DNA of 64,000 bases, from NCBI RefSeq assembly GCF_014287275.1, contig NZ_JACONZ010000005.1, positions 248,001 to 312,000 on the forward strand, given 5' to 3'. Made by a program: the position numbers and the translations under genes. Positions 9,527-18,105 of this stretch are shown here, one piece after another; positions within the stretch are counted from its first letter, which is position 1, and each line of letters opens with the position of its first letter. The notes under the pieces are model-generated. The model did no database searches, had not been told where the DNA came from, and saw nothing but the letters and a program-made list of their open reading frames with translations. Source of the DNA: Anaerofilum hominis (GTDB lineage: Bacteria; Bacillota; Clostridia; Oscillospirales; Ruminococcaceae).

Positions 9527-10468
9527 ATGAATATTGATTGGGTCGCATTTATTGCAGACGCCCTCAAAATGGCAACTCCCCTGGTCTTCGCCGCCCTCGC
9601 CGCCCTGATCACCCGCCAGGCGGGCATGTTCAACATGGGCGTTGAAGGTATGATCCTCTGTTCCGCCCTGGGCTCGGTCGTCTTCGCCCATTTTGGCGGC
9701 AGCGTTTGGGTCGGCCTGCTGGGCGGTATCCTGATCGGCCTTGTCACCGGCATGATCATCGCGTTCTCCAGCCTGACCGGCAAGACCGACCTGTACCTGA
9801 CCTGTATCGCGTTCAACCTGATGGCCGCAGGCGGCACCGTGTTCGTCATGTACCTGCTCACCGGCGACAAGTCTTCCACTGCCGGCTCGCTGCGCAGCTA
9901 TCAGATCCCCAACATCGATATCCCTCTCATCAAGGATATCCCTGTGCTGGGCCGTATCGTCTCGGGCCAGAGCCTGCTCACCTATCTGGCGGTGCTCTCG
10001 GTGTTCCTGGTGTGGTTCCTGCTCAAAAAGACCCGCATCGGCCTGCGCATCCGCGCGGTGGGCGAGAATCCCAGCGCCGCTGAGTCGGTGGGCATCTCGG
10101 TGCCGAAGATCGGCTACATCTCCTTTGCGTTCTGCGGCATCTTCGCCGGCCTGTCCGGCGCGTTCCTCTCCATGAGCTGGGTCACCTTCTTCATGAAGAA
10201 CATGGTCAACGGCCGCGGCTACATCGGCCTTTCCGCCCAGAACATGGCGGGCGGCGCCCCGGTGGGTTCCGCGCTGGCCTCGCTGCTCTTCGGTTTTGCG
10301 GACTCCCTGTCCATCACGCTGAAGAACCAGACCACTTTCCCCACCGAGTTCCTGAACATGATCCCGTATCTTGCCACCATCCTAGCGATCATCATCACCA
10401 GCGTCATCGCCATCAACAAGCGGCGCCGCATCGAAAAAGGCACCGCCAAGGCGGCGGCGGAGGAGTAA
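9527..10468 (+). CDS. nupQ: Nucleoside ABC importer permease 2
   Basis: 313 residues with about nine membrane segments. It begins with the typical helix containing ALAALITRQAGMFNMGVEG, found in the second permease of Nup-type importers, and carries VGENPSAAESVG for contact with the ATPase. A good ribosome site (GAAAGGAG) precedes the ATG. It is the last gene of the salvage operon: a strong intrinsic terminator begins 29 bases after the stop. Confidence 0.92.
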   Translation: MNIDWVAFIADALKMATPLVFAALAALITRQAGMFNMGVEGMILCSALGSVVFAHFGGSVWVGLLGGILIGLVTGMIIAFSSLTGKTDLYLTCIAFNLMAAGGTVFVMYLLTGDKSSTAGSLRSYQIPNIDIPLIKDIPVLGRIVSGQSLLTYLAVLSVFLVWFLLKKTRIGLRIRAVGENPSAAESVGISVPKIGYISFAFCGIFAGLSGAFLSMSWVTFFMKNMVNGRGYIGLSAQNMAGGAPVGSALASLLFGFADSLSITLKNQTTFPTEFLNMIPYLATILAIIITSVIAINKRRRIEKGTAKAAAEE

Positions 10469-10493
10469 ACTCTGCAAAAGACGGATCAAAGCA

Positions 10494-10533
10494 AAAAAGG
10501 ACCGCGCAGGCCAGCCCTGCGCGGTCCTTTTTT
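10494..10533 (+). terminator. Strong intrinsic terminator of the nucleoside operon
   Basis: A perfect 12-base-pair stem (10499-10510 with 10516-10527, GGACCGCGCAGG) with a five-base loop is followed by six T. A run of A in front makes it usable in both directions. Confidence 0.93.
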
Positions 10534-10539
10534 GCCGCG

Positions 10540-11612
10540 GCGGCGCCGCAGCTTTCTCCCCGCGGCGCAGCAGGAGGCGCCCGTTTCCCCTGCTGCGCGC
10601 CCTGCCGTTTCCCTGTCCCGTCGTCATTGCCTGATATCCTGTGCTGCCCGTGGTCTTCTCTGCTGCCGGCGTTGTTCCTCTGCTGCCCCGCCGTCTTCCC
10701 CTGTCCAGTCGTCACTGTCCGGTGTCCCCGCTGCCTCTCCTCGCCCTTTTCCCCCGCCATCCGCTGCTCGGTGTCCTCCGCTGCAGGCCGTTGTCCCGCT
10801 GCCGCAGGCCGTTGTCCCGCTGCTGCAGGCCGCTTAGCCCGCTCTGCTCGCCTCCCTGCGGTCTCTCCGCCTCTCTGCAGTTTCCCCTCCGCCGTCTGCT
10901 GTCGTCGCTGTCCTTTCCCCGTCTCCCGGTCTGCACTCGCTCTTTTTCCCCTCTGCCCTCTCATCCCTGCGCTGTTGCTCAGTGCCCTCCGCTGCCCGTG
11001 GTCTCTCTGCCGCAGGCCGGCTGCCCCGCTCTGCCCGTTTCCCCGTGGTCTCTCCGCCGCTGTGCGGTGTCCTCCGCTGTTGTCCGTTGTTTCTCTGCCA
11101 CAAACTGCCTGCCTTGCTCTGTCCGTCTCCCTGCCCTTTTCCCTCCGCGTCCCCGTCTTCTGCCGCCGTTGCCCAGTAGTCCCCCCGCCGTCGCCTGCTG
11201 TCTCCTGCTGCCGTTGCCAGTGGGTCCTCGCTGACTCTTTGCGTCTTGCGGTCCGCACTCGCTCCTTTTCTCCGCTGTCCTCCCATCCCTGCGTTGTTGC
11301 TCAGTGACCTCCGCTGCCGGTGGTCTCTCCGCCGCAGGCCGCCGGCCCCGCTTTGCCAGCCTCTCTGCGGTCTCCCGCCGTTTTCCGCCGTTCGACGTCT
11401 CCTGCCGCCATTGCACGTAGTCCGCCCTGCCGCCCCGCCGTCTCCCCCTGTTCCCCGTCGCTGCAGGGGGCCTCCCGCTGCACCTGCGCCTCCCCGCTGC
11501 CGCTTCTCCTGCTGTGCCGCTGTCATTTTCCATCCGCTGCCCGCTGTCCCGCCATCGGCGCCAGCGTCCCTGCCATCGCCTCCCTCCTGCATCTGTGCCC
11601 GCATCCCGGGCA
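10540..11612. repeat. Adenine-depleted, internally repeated non-coding stretch of about 1.1 kb
   Basis: The + strand is almost free of A: I count 10 in the 300 bases from 10681 to 10980. It is dense in CCGCTG, TCTCC and GCAGGCC words. Imperfect long repeats are visible: the word GCTGCCCGTGGTCT starts at 10643 and 10991 and a variant at 11313, spacings of 348 and 322, and CATCCCTGCG at 10962 recurs at 11284. A shorter 20-21-base unit (GCAGGCCGTTGTCCCGCTG) repeats near 10782-10832. Long open frames occur on both strands only because stop codons need A or T in the right place. The repeats do not keep one frame, so I see no gene here. Function unknown. Confidence 0.75.
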
Positions 11613-11621
11613 CAGACGCAG

Positions 11622-11650
11622 TTGACATGCGGACGGGCAGGGCTTATACT
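11622..11650 (+). promoter_or_regulatory. Sigma-A promoter upstream of the M20 amidohydrolase
   Basis: TTGACA (11622-11627), a 17-base spacer and TATACT (11645-11650): nearly a consensus promoter. It starts directly at the end of the adenine-poor repeat stretch and points to the gene at 11801, leaving a leader of about 145 bases without a recognised element. Confidence 0.85.
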
Positions 11651-11800
11651 GGTAACAATTATTTTTTCGTTCGGCTATGCGGAGCGGAAAAAACGGCCGT
11701 GTCCCCTGCGGACATGGCTGGCCGTAAGGGGGGCGTGCCCGCGTGAAGAAAAGGCGGACGCGCAAAACCGTGGTAAGGCAGTTGAGAAAGGGGAAGAGAA

Positions 11801-13165
11801 ATGGAAAAGAGAGTTTGCTGTGAGGCTGTGGACCGGCATGCGGAGGAGCTGACGAAGCTGGCCACCAAAATATGGGAAGAGCCGGAGATGGGCTGGAGTG
11901 AAGTCAAGGCCAGCGCCTGGACGGCCGAATATCTGAAAGAGCAGGGGTTTGAGGTGGAACTGGGGGCCTACGGCGTCCCCACGGCCATCCGCGCGGCCTG
12001 GGGCAGCGGCCACCCGGTAATCGGTTTTTGCGGCGAGTACGACTGCCTGCCCGGCCTGAGCCAGAAAGTCTGCGCGCATCAGGACCCGGTGGTGCCGGGC
12101 GGCAATGGACAGGGCTGCGGGCACAACCTGCTGGGTGTTGGCTGCGTGGGCGCCTGCCTGGGCCTGAAAGCGGAGCTGGAGGCCAGCGGCAAGGAGGGCA
12201 CTGTCGTCTTTTACGGCTGTCCTGCGGAAGAGCAGCTCACCGGCAAGGGCTTTATGGCCCGGGGCGGCGCGTTCAGCGAGTGTGATTTCACCATTGCCTG
12301 GCACCCGTCCTCAGTCAACCAGAACACGCTGGGCAACATGACCGGGGTAGAGGGCGCGTTTTTCCGCTTCAAGGGCCGCACTTCTCACGCGGCCATGAAC
12401 CCTCAGGACGGCCGCAGCGCGCTGGACGCCGTACAGCTGATGAATATGGGGGTGGAATTTCTGCGGGAGCACGTCACTGACGACGTGCGCATCCACTATA
12501 ACATTGTGGACGGCGGTCTGGCCCCCAACATCGTGCCGGACACTGCCGGCAGCAAGTATTTTGTGCGGGCGCTCTCCCGCGAGGCGGTAATGGACACCTT
12601 CGAGCGGGTGATCAAGTGCGCCGAGGGCGCGGCCCACATGACCGATACCACGCTGGAGATCGAGCGGCTGGGCGGCATCTACCCCACCCTGCAGAACCGG
12701 GTGCTGGCTGAGGTGATGCAGAAGGTGCGCGAGGAGCTGCCCCTGCCGGAGTATACTGCCGAGGAACTTGCCTTTGCCGAGGAGATGAACAGCCATTCGC
12801 CGCTGTATGAAAAAGGGGTCACCCCGGCGATCGACGCCCAGATCAAGCCGCTGGGCAACTTCAACGGGTTCGCCTCCACCGACTACGGCGATGTGATGCA
12901 CATCTGCCCGGGCGTGCAGAACATCGACTGCACTGCGGCCACCCTTTCGGGCGGCCACAGCTGGATGGTCACCGCCTGTTCCGGCTCGTCCATCGGCATG
13001 AAAGGCATGCTGCGGGCAGCCAAGGTCATGGCGGCGGGCGCCTTTGAAATGGTGGAGCACCCCGAGCTGCTGAAAGCGGCCCGGGAGGAATTCGAAGCGG
13101 CCATGGGCAACAAGAAATACGTCTGCCCCATCACCGACGAAGTGGCCAGGCCTTTCGGCAAATAG
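11801..13165 (+). CDS. M20-family amidohydrolase, AbgB-like
   Basis: 454 residues. The metal-binding motifs of M20 peptidases are visible: GFCGEYDCLPG (Asp), NGQGCGHNLLG (His), PAEEQLTGKG (the acidic pair), a later AWHPSS His and SHAAMNPQDGRSALDA of the dimerisation domain. Overall it resembles subunit B of p-aminobenzoyl-glutamate hydrolase, which frees p-aminobenzoate and glutamate from folate breakdown products, but related amidohydrolases act on other N-acyl amino acids. It has its own promoter and terminator and no operon partner, so the substrate is open. AAGGGGAAGAG is the ribosome site. Confidence 0.88.
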   Translation: MEKRVCCEAVDRHAEELTKLATKIWEEPEMGWSEVKASAWTAEYLKEQGFEVELGAYGVPTAIRAAWGSGHPVIGFCGEYDCLPGLSQKVCAHQDPVVPGGNGQGCGHNLLGVGCVGACLGLKAELEASGKEGTVVFYGCPAEEQLTGKGFMARGGAFSECDFTIAWHPSSVNQNTLGNMTGVEGAFFRFKGRTSHAAMNPQDGRSALDAVQLMNMGVEFLREHVTDDVRIHYNIVDGGLAPNIVPDTAGSKYFVRALSREAVMDTFERVIKCAEGAAHMTDTTLEIERLGGIYPTLQNRVLAEVMQKVREELPLPEYTAEELAFAEEMNSHSPLYEKGVTPAIDAQIKPLGNFNGFASTDYGDVMHICPGVQNIDCTAATLSGGHSWMVTACSGSSIGMKGMLRAAKVMAAGAFEMVEHPELLKAAREEFEAAMGNKKYVCPITDEVARPFGK

Positions 13166-13190
13166 ATCCGCACCGCACACAGCACAAGAA

Positions 13191-13222
13191 AAAAGAGAGA
13201 CGCAAACGCGTCTCTCTTTTTT
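13191..13222 (+). terminator. Intrinsic terminator of the amidohydrolase gene
   Basis: AAAAGAGAGACGC (13191-13203) pairs with GCGTCTCTCTTTT (13208-13220) around an AAAC loop, ending in a run of T. It is symmetric enough to work in both directions. Confidence 0.92.
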
Positions 13223-13438
13223 TGTGCCCCACTGGGGGCATCCCAGGCGGCGTGCCAGGCAGGAAAGAACGCCCCAGCCTGCAGCACGGGCTGTCTCTTT
13301 CGGCTGCGATCTAAAATGCCCTGCTTACAGAGGGAAAGCGAGAAAAGGAAAACAAAAATTTAGTTGATTTTTTAAATTTTCAAAAAGGAAAATCAAAAAA
13401 ATTGTCAAACCAAGAGGAAAATAATGGGAAAAACTTGC

Positions 13439-13453
13439 ATTTAATAAATTTTA
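13439..13453 (+). promoter_or_regulatory. Candidate operator shared with the LacI promoter
   Basis: The 15-base word ATTTAATAAATTTTA in the AT-rich region upstream of the catabolic operon occurs again, identically, upstream of the LacI gene at 20227-20241. The second copy is part of a perfect inverted repeat. A shared site in two promoters of one cluster suggests binding by one regulator, most simply the local LacI protein; AT-rich DNA makes chance a real alternative. Confidence 0.35.
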
Positions 13454-13509
13454 CATCAAAATATACAAAAATAACCCACATTATTGTAAAAAATAAAGTT
13501 AATTTAGTA

Positions 13510-13538
13510 TTGATTTTAGTGAATTCATGCATTACACT
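13510..13538 (+). promoter_or_regulatory. Promoter of the deaminase-like/ABC transporter operon
   Basis: TTGATT (13510-13515), 17 bases and TACACT (13533-13538), followed 25 bases later by the strong ribosome site AGAAGGAGG at 13561. The surrounding 240 bases (13320-13560) are strikingly AT-rich against the G+C-rich genome, as expected of a regulated upstream region. Confidence 0.55.
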
Positions 13539-13578
13539 AAAACCAGATAAAGCACAGCGCAGAAGGAGGTCGAGGTTG

Positions 13579-14463
13579 ATGGACTTTATCATTTCCAATG
13601 AGCAGTTGGAACAGTGGTGCAGCTATTCCCCGGAAGAACTGAAGAAAAGGAAAGACCTGAATGCAGATCTTCGCGTCCGGAGCGAAAGCCGGCAATTTTA
13701 CAGGGAAGTTGCCGATCTCATGGCGGAAGAATTGCTGGCCAACAATGCGAAAGGGGCTGCGACCAGATGGATCGTGCCGGCGGGCCCGATCGATCAGTGG
13801 GACTATTTTATCGAGCGGGTCCATCGGGAACAGATCAGTTTAAAAAATCTGTGGATCTTTATGATGGATGAGTACCTGGATTGGGAAAGCCGCTTGATCC
13901 CTGAGGACGCACCTTACGGCAGTCTCCATGCAGTGATGAAAAAGAACGTCTTCAGCAAAATCGACCCCGCACTGATGTGTCCTGCGGAACAGATCATTTT
14001 TCCCGATCCCCGCGATCTTGATTATTATGACAATAAGATCGAAGAGCTGGGCGGCATCGACACTATCTGGGCGGGCATCGGCTGCAAGGGGCTGATCGCA
14101 TTTTGTGAAGCGCCTCATTCCCGCTATTACCGCATCAGCCAGGAACAGTATCGGAATTCCAAGACCAGGATCGTAGAGCTCAACGAGGATACTCTGGTGG
14201 CTCTGTCACAGCGGCGCTTTGGGGGCTATTACGATAAGATCCCGCCCAAGGCGGTCACAGTGGGGATGAAGTCGATCCTGAGCGCGAAAAGGATCGTCTG
14301 TATGCTGCGCTGCGGATCGTGGAAACAAACGGTGCTGCGGGTCATGCTTTTGTGCACAGAGACCACGCTGGAGTACCCTGTCACCTTTGCGATGAAGTAT
14401 ATTCCCGAAAAGATCGTATTCTGCGACGAAGAGACACTGGAGCATCCGCTCTGTAAAGAATAG
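13579..14463 (+). CDS. Glucosamine-6-phosphate deaminase/isomerase-like protein lacking key catalytic residues
   Basis: 294 residues. The ATG at 13579 follows AAGGAGG by nine bases. The fold is that of NagB/6-phosphogluconolactonase: VPAGP in the first third, MMDEYLDW near 95-102 matching the NagB Asp72 motif, and GIGCKGLIAF at 167-176 matching GVGNDGHIAF. In that motif the Asp141 and His143 of E. coli NagB are replaced by Lys170 and Leu172, while the later Glu (E177) remains. It therefore cannot use the normal ring-opening mechanism and may catalyse another sugar-phosphate reaction, or sense one. It is the first gene of an operon with a PfkB kinase and an ABC importer. Confidence 0.8.
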   Translation: MDFIISNEQLEQWCSYSPEELKKRKDLNADLRVRSESRQFYREVADLMAEELLANNAKGAATRWIVPAGPIDQWDYFIERVHREQISLKNLWIFMMDEYLDWESRLIPEDAPYGSLHAVMKKNVFSKIDPALMCPAEQIIFPDPRDLDYYDNKIEELGGIDTIWAGIGCKGLIAFCEAPHSRYYRISQEQYRNSKTRIVELNEDTLVALSQRRFGGYYDKIPPKAVTVGMKSILSAKRIVCMLRCGSWKQTVLRVMLLCTETTLEYPVTFAMKYIPEKIVFCDEETLEHPLCKE

Positions 14464-14479
14464 TTGTGGGAAATTTGCA

Positions 14480-15433
14480 ATGGATACAGTAAGAGCGCTT
14501 GTTTTCAACAAACATGGAATAGGGCATATGACGCGCGTGGCGCGCTTTCCCCGGCCGGGCGAAACGATACGCGCCCTGGAATGGCGATTTGGAGAGGACG
14601 CGGGAAAAGGGACCAATGTCGCGGTCGCGCTGGGGCGGCTGGGGATAAAAAGCGCGTTCGTGTGTAAGGTGGGGGCAGACGATGGGGGCGCGCTCGGCGC
14701 AAAGTGGCTGAAAGGCGCCGGGGTCGACCTGAAGCATTACAAAATGTCTCAGCAGCTGACGACGGATATCGGCCTGGTGATCACGCAGAGCGACGGCGAG
14801 AATATGATCATCGGAAGCGCCCAGCATCCCTGTTATACAAGCCGGGAAGAGCTGTTTGCCGCGATCGATGACTACCCGGAGGCGGAATTTTTTCTGACCG
14901 GCCTTGAGATCGACCAACGGCTGCCGATCGAGGGATGCCGCTACGCAAGATCGCGGGGAATGACGACGCTGCTCAATGCGAGCCCCCTGACAGACGAGAT
15001 CCGGCAGCCGCTGGATTGTGTGGACTATCTTTTTGTCAACGCGCTGGAAGGCGTACAGCTCAGCGGCGCGGAAAAAAAAGACCGCAGCTGGTATCAGATC
15101 GCGGAACTTGTGCGCAGGCGCCATCATCCCAAAACCGTGGTGATGACTCTGGGCGCTAAGGGGTGCATCGTTTGCAGAGGAGACGGCGGAAGATTTTTTG
15201 CCTCCTATGAAGCGACCTGTGTCGACTCCATTGCCGCCGGCGACGGATTTATGGCCGCTTTCGCAGCGGGCCTTGCCTGGGGCATGACCGACGCCGAGGC
15301 GGCGGACTGGGCCAACCGGTACAGTGCGGTGGTCGTCAGCAGGAAAGGCGCGATCCTGTCCTACCCTACCCTGAACGAAGCGAAAGAGATTTCTGGCAGT
15401 TTCAAAAAACGCCAGGCAAATGAAGGAGCCTGA
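14480..15433 (+). CDS. PfkB-family carbohydrate kinase
   Basis: 317 residues of the ribokinase type. It shows PRPGETIRALEWRFGEDAG with KGTN at the sugar site, NASPLTDEI in the middle, and the signature DSIAAGDGF in place of DTTAAGDTF, in which the catalytic Asp is kept. The ribosome site is weak, so it may depend on translation of the gene 16 bases upstream. It should phosphorylate the substrate brought in by the transporter encoded next, and hand it to the deaminase-like protein or the epimerases (inference). The sugar is unknown. Confidence 0.85.
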   Translation: MDTVRALVFNKHGIGHMTRVARFPRPGETIRALEWRFGEDAGKGTNVAVALGRLGIKSAFVCKVGADDGGALGAKWLKGAGVDLKHYKMSQQLTTDIGLVITQSDGENMIIGSAQHPCYTSREELFAAIDDYPEAEFFLTGLEIDQRLPIEGCRYARSRGMTTLLNASPLTDEIRQPLDCVDYLFVNALEGVQLSGAEKKDRSWYQIAELVRRRHHPKTVVMTLGAKGCIVCRGDGGRFFASYEATCVDSIAAGDGFMAAFAAGLAWGMTDAEAADWANRYSAVVVSRKGAILSYPTLNEAKEISGSFKKRQANEGA

Positions 15434-15437
15434 AAAG

Positions 15438-16313
15438 ATGTATTACGAAACACTGATACTCGGACTGGTCATGGGATGCATCTACAGCGTAACTGCACTG
15501 GGCGTCAACATTATCTACGGGATCATGCAGATCGTCAACTGGGCGCACGGGTCGATCCTGATGATCTCAATGTTTATCGTATATGGGGCCGTAGTGCTGT
15601 TGGGGATGAATCCTTATCTGACCCTGATACTTGCCGTCCCGATCATGTTTGGCTTTGGATACGCGTTTCAGCATATCGTGATCCGCCCGCTGTTCCTGCG
15701 CGAAAAAGCGGATTCCAACCCGGTGGGGCTGCTGCTGTGCACGGCGGGCCTGGGCATCGCGCTGGAGAACATCATGCTGATGATCTTTAAATCCACGCCG
15801 CGTTCCATCTCTATGGATATTTCACTTACCTATGTTCCCATCGGGTTTGGCAGAAAGCTCAGTCTGGTAAAGATCATCGGTGCGGGCATTGCGGTCGCAG
15901 TCGTCGCTATTGTCTGGATCTATATGAACAAAACCTATCCAGGCAAAGCGCTTCGGGCCACTTCTCAGGACCGGGAAGCTGCCCAGATGATGGGCATCAA
16001 TGTTCTCCAATGCTACAACGTCGCGTTTGGGATCGGCTGCGCGATCTGCGCGGTAGCGGGCGTCATCTTTTCCACCTTTTACACGATCACCCCCTCGGTG
16101 GGCACGACGATCGGCAGCAAAGCGTTCATTATCCTGGTCCTGGGCGGAAAAGGGTCGGTAGGCGGCTGCCTGATCGCCGGGCTGATCATCGGCCTGGTAG
16201 AAGCCTTTGGCGGATTGTTCTTTGACTCCTATACGGGGCAGATGCTCTGCTTTGTGATCTTTGTTTTGATGCTTTACTTCAAGCCGAACGGTCTGTTCGG
16301 AAAGAAAGTGTAG
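15438..16313 (+). CDS. livH: Branched-chain amino-acid-type ABC importer, permease LivH-like
   Basis: 291 residues from the ATG at 15438, which has AAGGAG ten bases upstream; an earlier ATG at 15420 overlaps the kinase stop and has no ribosome site. About eight membrane segments. The typical LivH opening (GLVMGCIYSVTALGVNIIYG) and the late ALRATSQDREAAQMMGI loop that contacts the ATPase are present. It forms the channel with the next gene. Context of sugar kinases makes amino acids alone an unlikely substrate (inference). Confidence 0.92.
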   Translation: MYYETLILGLVMGCIYSVTALGVNIIYGIMQIVNWAHGSILMISMFIVYGAVVLLGMNPYLTLILAVPIMFGFGYAFQHIVIRPLFLREKADSNPVGLLLCTAGLGIALENIMLMIFKSTPRSISMDISLTYVPIGFGRKLSLVKIIGAGIAVAVVAIVWIYMNKTYPGKALRATSQDREAAQMMGINVLQCYNVAFGIGCAICAVAGVIFSTFYTITPSVGTTIGSKAFIILVLGGKGSVGGCLIAGLIIGLVEAFGGLFFDSYTGQMLCFVIFVLMLYFKPNGLFGKKV

Positions 16314-16325
16314 GGGGTGACATAA

Positions 16326-17333
16326 ATGAAACGATTTTCAAAGCCTACGCTTATCAGAGCAGCCATATCTGCAGCCGTGGTCCTGGGATTTCTTGTGGCG
16401 GTGCAGTTTTTAAACAGTTATTATCAGCAGATCTTTATCTACATCCTGATGTTTGCCTATTTTGCTTCTGCCTGGAATATCCTGAGCGGCTTTGCCGGGC
16501 AATTCTCGCTGGGGCACGCTATTTTTATCGGGATCGGGGCCTATACCTCCACCATCCTTTATACCCAGTTCGGCATCTCTCCCTGGGTCGGGATGCTGGC
16601 CGGCGGGGTGCTGGCTGCGGGCGTAGGCGTGCTGATCGGTCTGCCCTGCTTTAAGCTCAAAAGCACCTATTTTACCCTCACCACGATCGCACTGGCAAAC
16701 ATTCTTCTGCTGCTGGTGCAGAACACCCGCAGCATTGGCCCGCTCGCGATCAACGGAGCACGGGGCATCCAAATTCCCGCAGTCACCGGAAACGACTTTG
16801 GGGCGATGCAGTTTTTGGACAAGAAATACTATCTCTATATCATCCTTGCCATGTTGGGGGTCGTATTGGTGGTGTGCCAATGGATCAAGAGCACCAAGAT
16901 GGGATACCAGCTGGCGGCAGTGGCAAATAATCAGGACGCCGCGGAATCCCTGTGCGTCAACTCGCGCGCCCTGAAGCTCAAGGCAATGGCGATCAGCGCT
17001 TTCCTCTGCGCCATGGGAGGAACTTTCTACGCCCAGGTCATCCTTTTCTGCAATCCCGCCAGATTGTTTTCGGAAGCGCTGTCGGACAAGCTGGCCATCG
17101 TCGCCATGCTGGGCGGAAAAGGGACTGTGTTCGGCCCGACGGCCGGCGCCCTGATCGTGGAGACCATCTCTCAATTTGCCTCCGCAAAATTTGCCAACAT
17201 CCAGGGACTCAATCTTGCGATCTACGGCATCATGCTGATTGTCTGTATCCGCTTTTTCCCCGACGGCATCCTGCCCATCATCCAGAAATTTGTCAGGAGG
17301 GTCTTCAGAAAAAAGGGGGAAGTAAAAAAATGA
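16326..17333 (+). CDS. livM: Branched-chain amino-acid-type ABC importer, permease LivM-like
   Basis: 335 residues with about ten hydrophobic segments. The conserved stretches AWNILSGFAGQFSLGHAIF near residue 50 and the cytoplasmic AVANNQDAAESLCVN loop identify the LivM subunit. AGGGGGTGA before the ATG is the ribosome site. The stop overlaps the ATPase start (ATGA), showing tight coupling within the transporter operon. Confidence 0.92.
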   Translation: MKRFSKPTLIRAAISAAVVLGFLVAVQFLNSYYQQIFIYILMFAYFASAWNILSGFAGQFSLGHAIFIGIGAYTSTILYTQFGISPWVGMLAGGVLAAGVGVLIGLPCFKLKSTYFTLTTIALANILLLLVQNTRSIGPLAINGARGIQIPAVTGNDFGAMQFLDKKYYLYIILAMLGVVLVVCQWIKSTKMGYQLAAVANNQDAAESLCVNSRALKLKAMAISAFLCAMGGTFYAQVILFCNPARLFSEALSDKLAIVAMLGGKGTVFGPTAGALIVETISQFASAKFANIQGLNLAIYGIMLIVCIRFFPDGILPIIQKFVRRVFRKKGEVKK

Positions 17334-18058
17334 ACGATATCCTGCAGGTGGAGCACCTGTCCAAACAGTTCGGCGGCCTGAAAGCGGTAAACGACTTTTC
17401 CATGACAGTGCAGGAGGGGGAGATCCACGCGCTGATCGGGCCCAATGGAGCGGGCAAGACGACGCTGTTCAACCTGATATCCGGCTTTATCCCCCCTTCG
17501 GCGGGAAAGGTGATATTTGCGGGACAGGATGTCACCAACGCCAAGCCTTACCGGCTGTGCAGCAAAGGCCTGGTGCGCACCTATCAGATCGTACAGCCTT
17601 TCCGGGGCATGTCCACCCTGGACAATGTGATGGTGGGCGGCTTCACGCACACGGACAAAACGTCTGTGGCGCGGGAAAAGGCGAGAAAAGCCCTGGAGAT
17701 CACCAAACTGGACCGCAAGGCGGACGTGCAGGCAAGAAGCCTGAACTTGTGTGAACAGAAGCGGCTTGAAGTCGCCCGTGCCCTGGCGACGGAACCCAAA
17801 CTGATCATGCTGGATGAAGTGATGGCGGGCCTCAACCCCACGGAGGTAGCGGAAGTCATGGAGATCGTAATGGATATCAAAAGGCTGGGCATCACCATCG
17901 TCATCATCGAACATATCATGCAGGCGGTCATGAGTATTTCCGACAATATCACGGTGCTCTCTTTTGGGGAAAAGATCGCAGAGGGAAAGCCGGATGAGAT
18001 CGCGGCGGACCCGAACGTCATTTCGGTGTATCTGGGCTCGGACTACGCACAGGAATAA
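17330..18058 (+). CDS. livG: Branched-chain amino-acid-type ABC importer, ATPase LivG-like
   Basis: 242 residues. The start at 17330 overlaps the LivM stop by four bases. Walker A is GPNGAGKTT near residue 40 and Walker B is LIMLDEV. The signature loop reads LNLCEQKRLE instead of the usual LSYGEQRRLE, a mild deviation in a motif that contacts ATP, though the family is known to vary here. The long insert typical of LivG (FRGMSTLDNVMVGGFT) is shortened. It pairs with the LivF-like ATPase to drive uptake. Confidence 0.92.
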   Translation: MNDILQVEHLSKQFGGLKAVNDFSMTVQEGEIHALIGPNGAGKTTLFNLISGFIPPSAGKVIFAGQDVTNAKPYRLCSKGLVRTYQIVQPFRGMSTLDNVMVGGFTHTDKTSVAREKARKALEITKLDRKADVQARSLNLCEQKRLEVARALATEPKLIMLDEVMAGLNPTEVAEVMEIVMDIKRLGITIVIIEHIMQAVMSISDNITVLSFGEKIAEGKPDEIAADPNVISVYLGSDYAQE

Positions 18059-18105
18059 CTCCTGACAGTCAGGCAGGAGAGATAAAATAAAAAGGAGAAA
18101 TGAAA

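Noticed and set aside
10540..11612. Diversity-generating retroelement template, suggested by the loss of A
   Set aside because: No reverse transcriptase or matching variable repeat was found in the window.
10413..11628. Long open frames on the minus strand (up to 281 codons) rich in Arg, Gly and Gln
   Set aside because: They arise because the strand is almost free of T. Several frames are open at once, repeats shift frame, and no ribosome site or domain is present.
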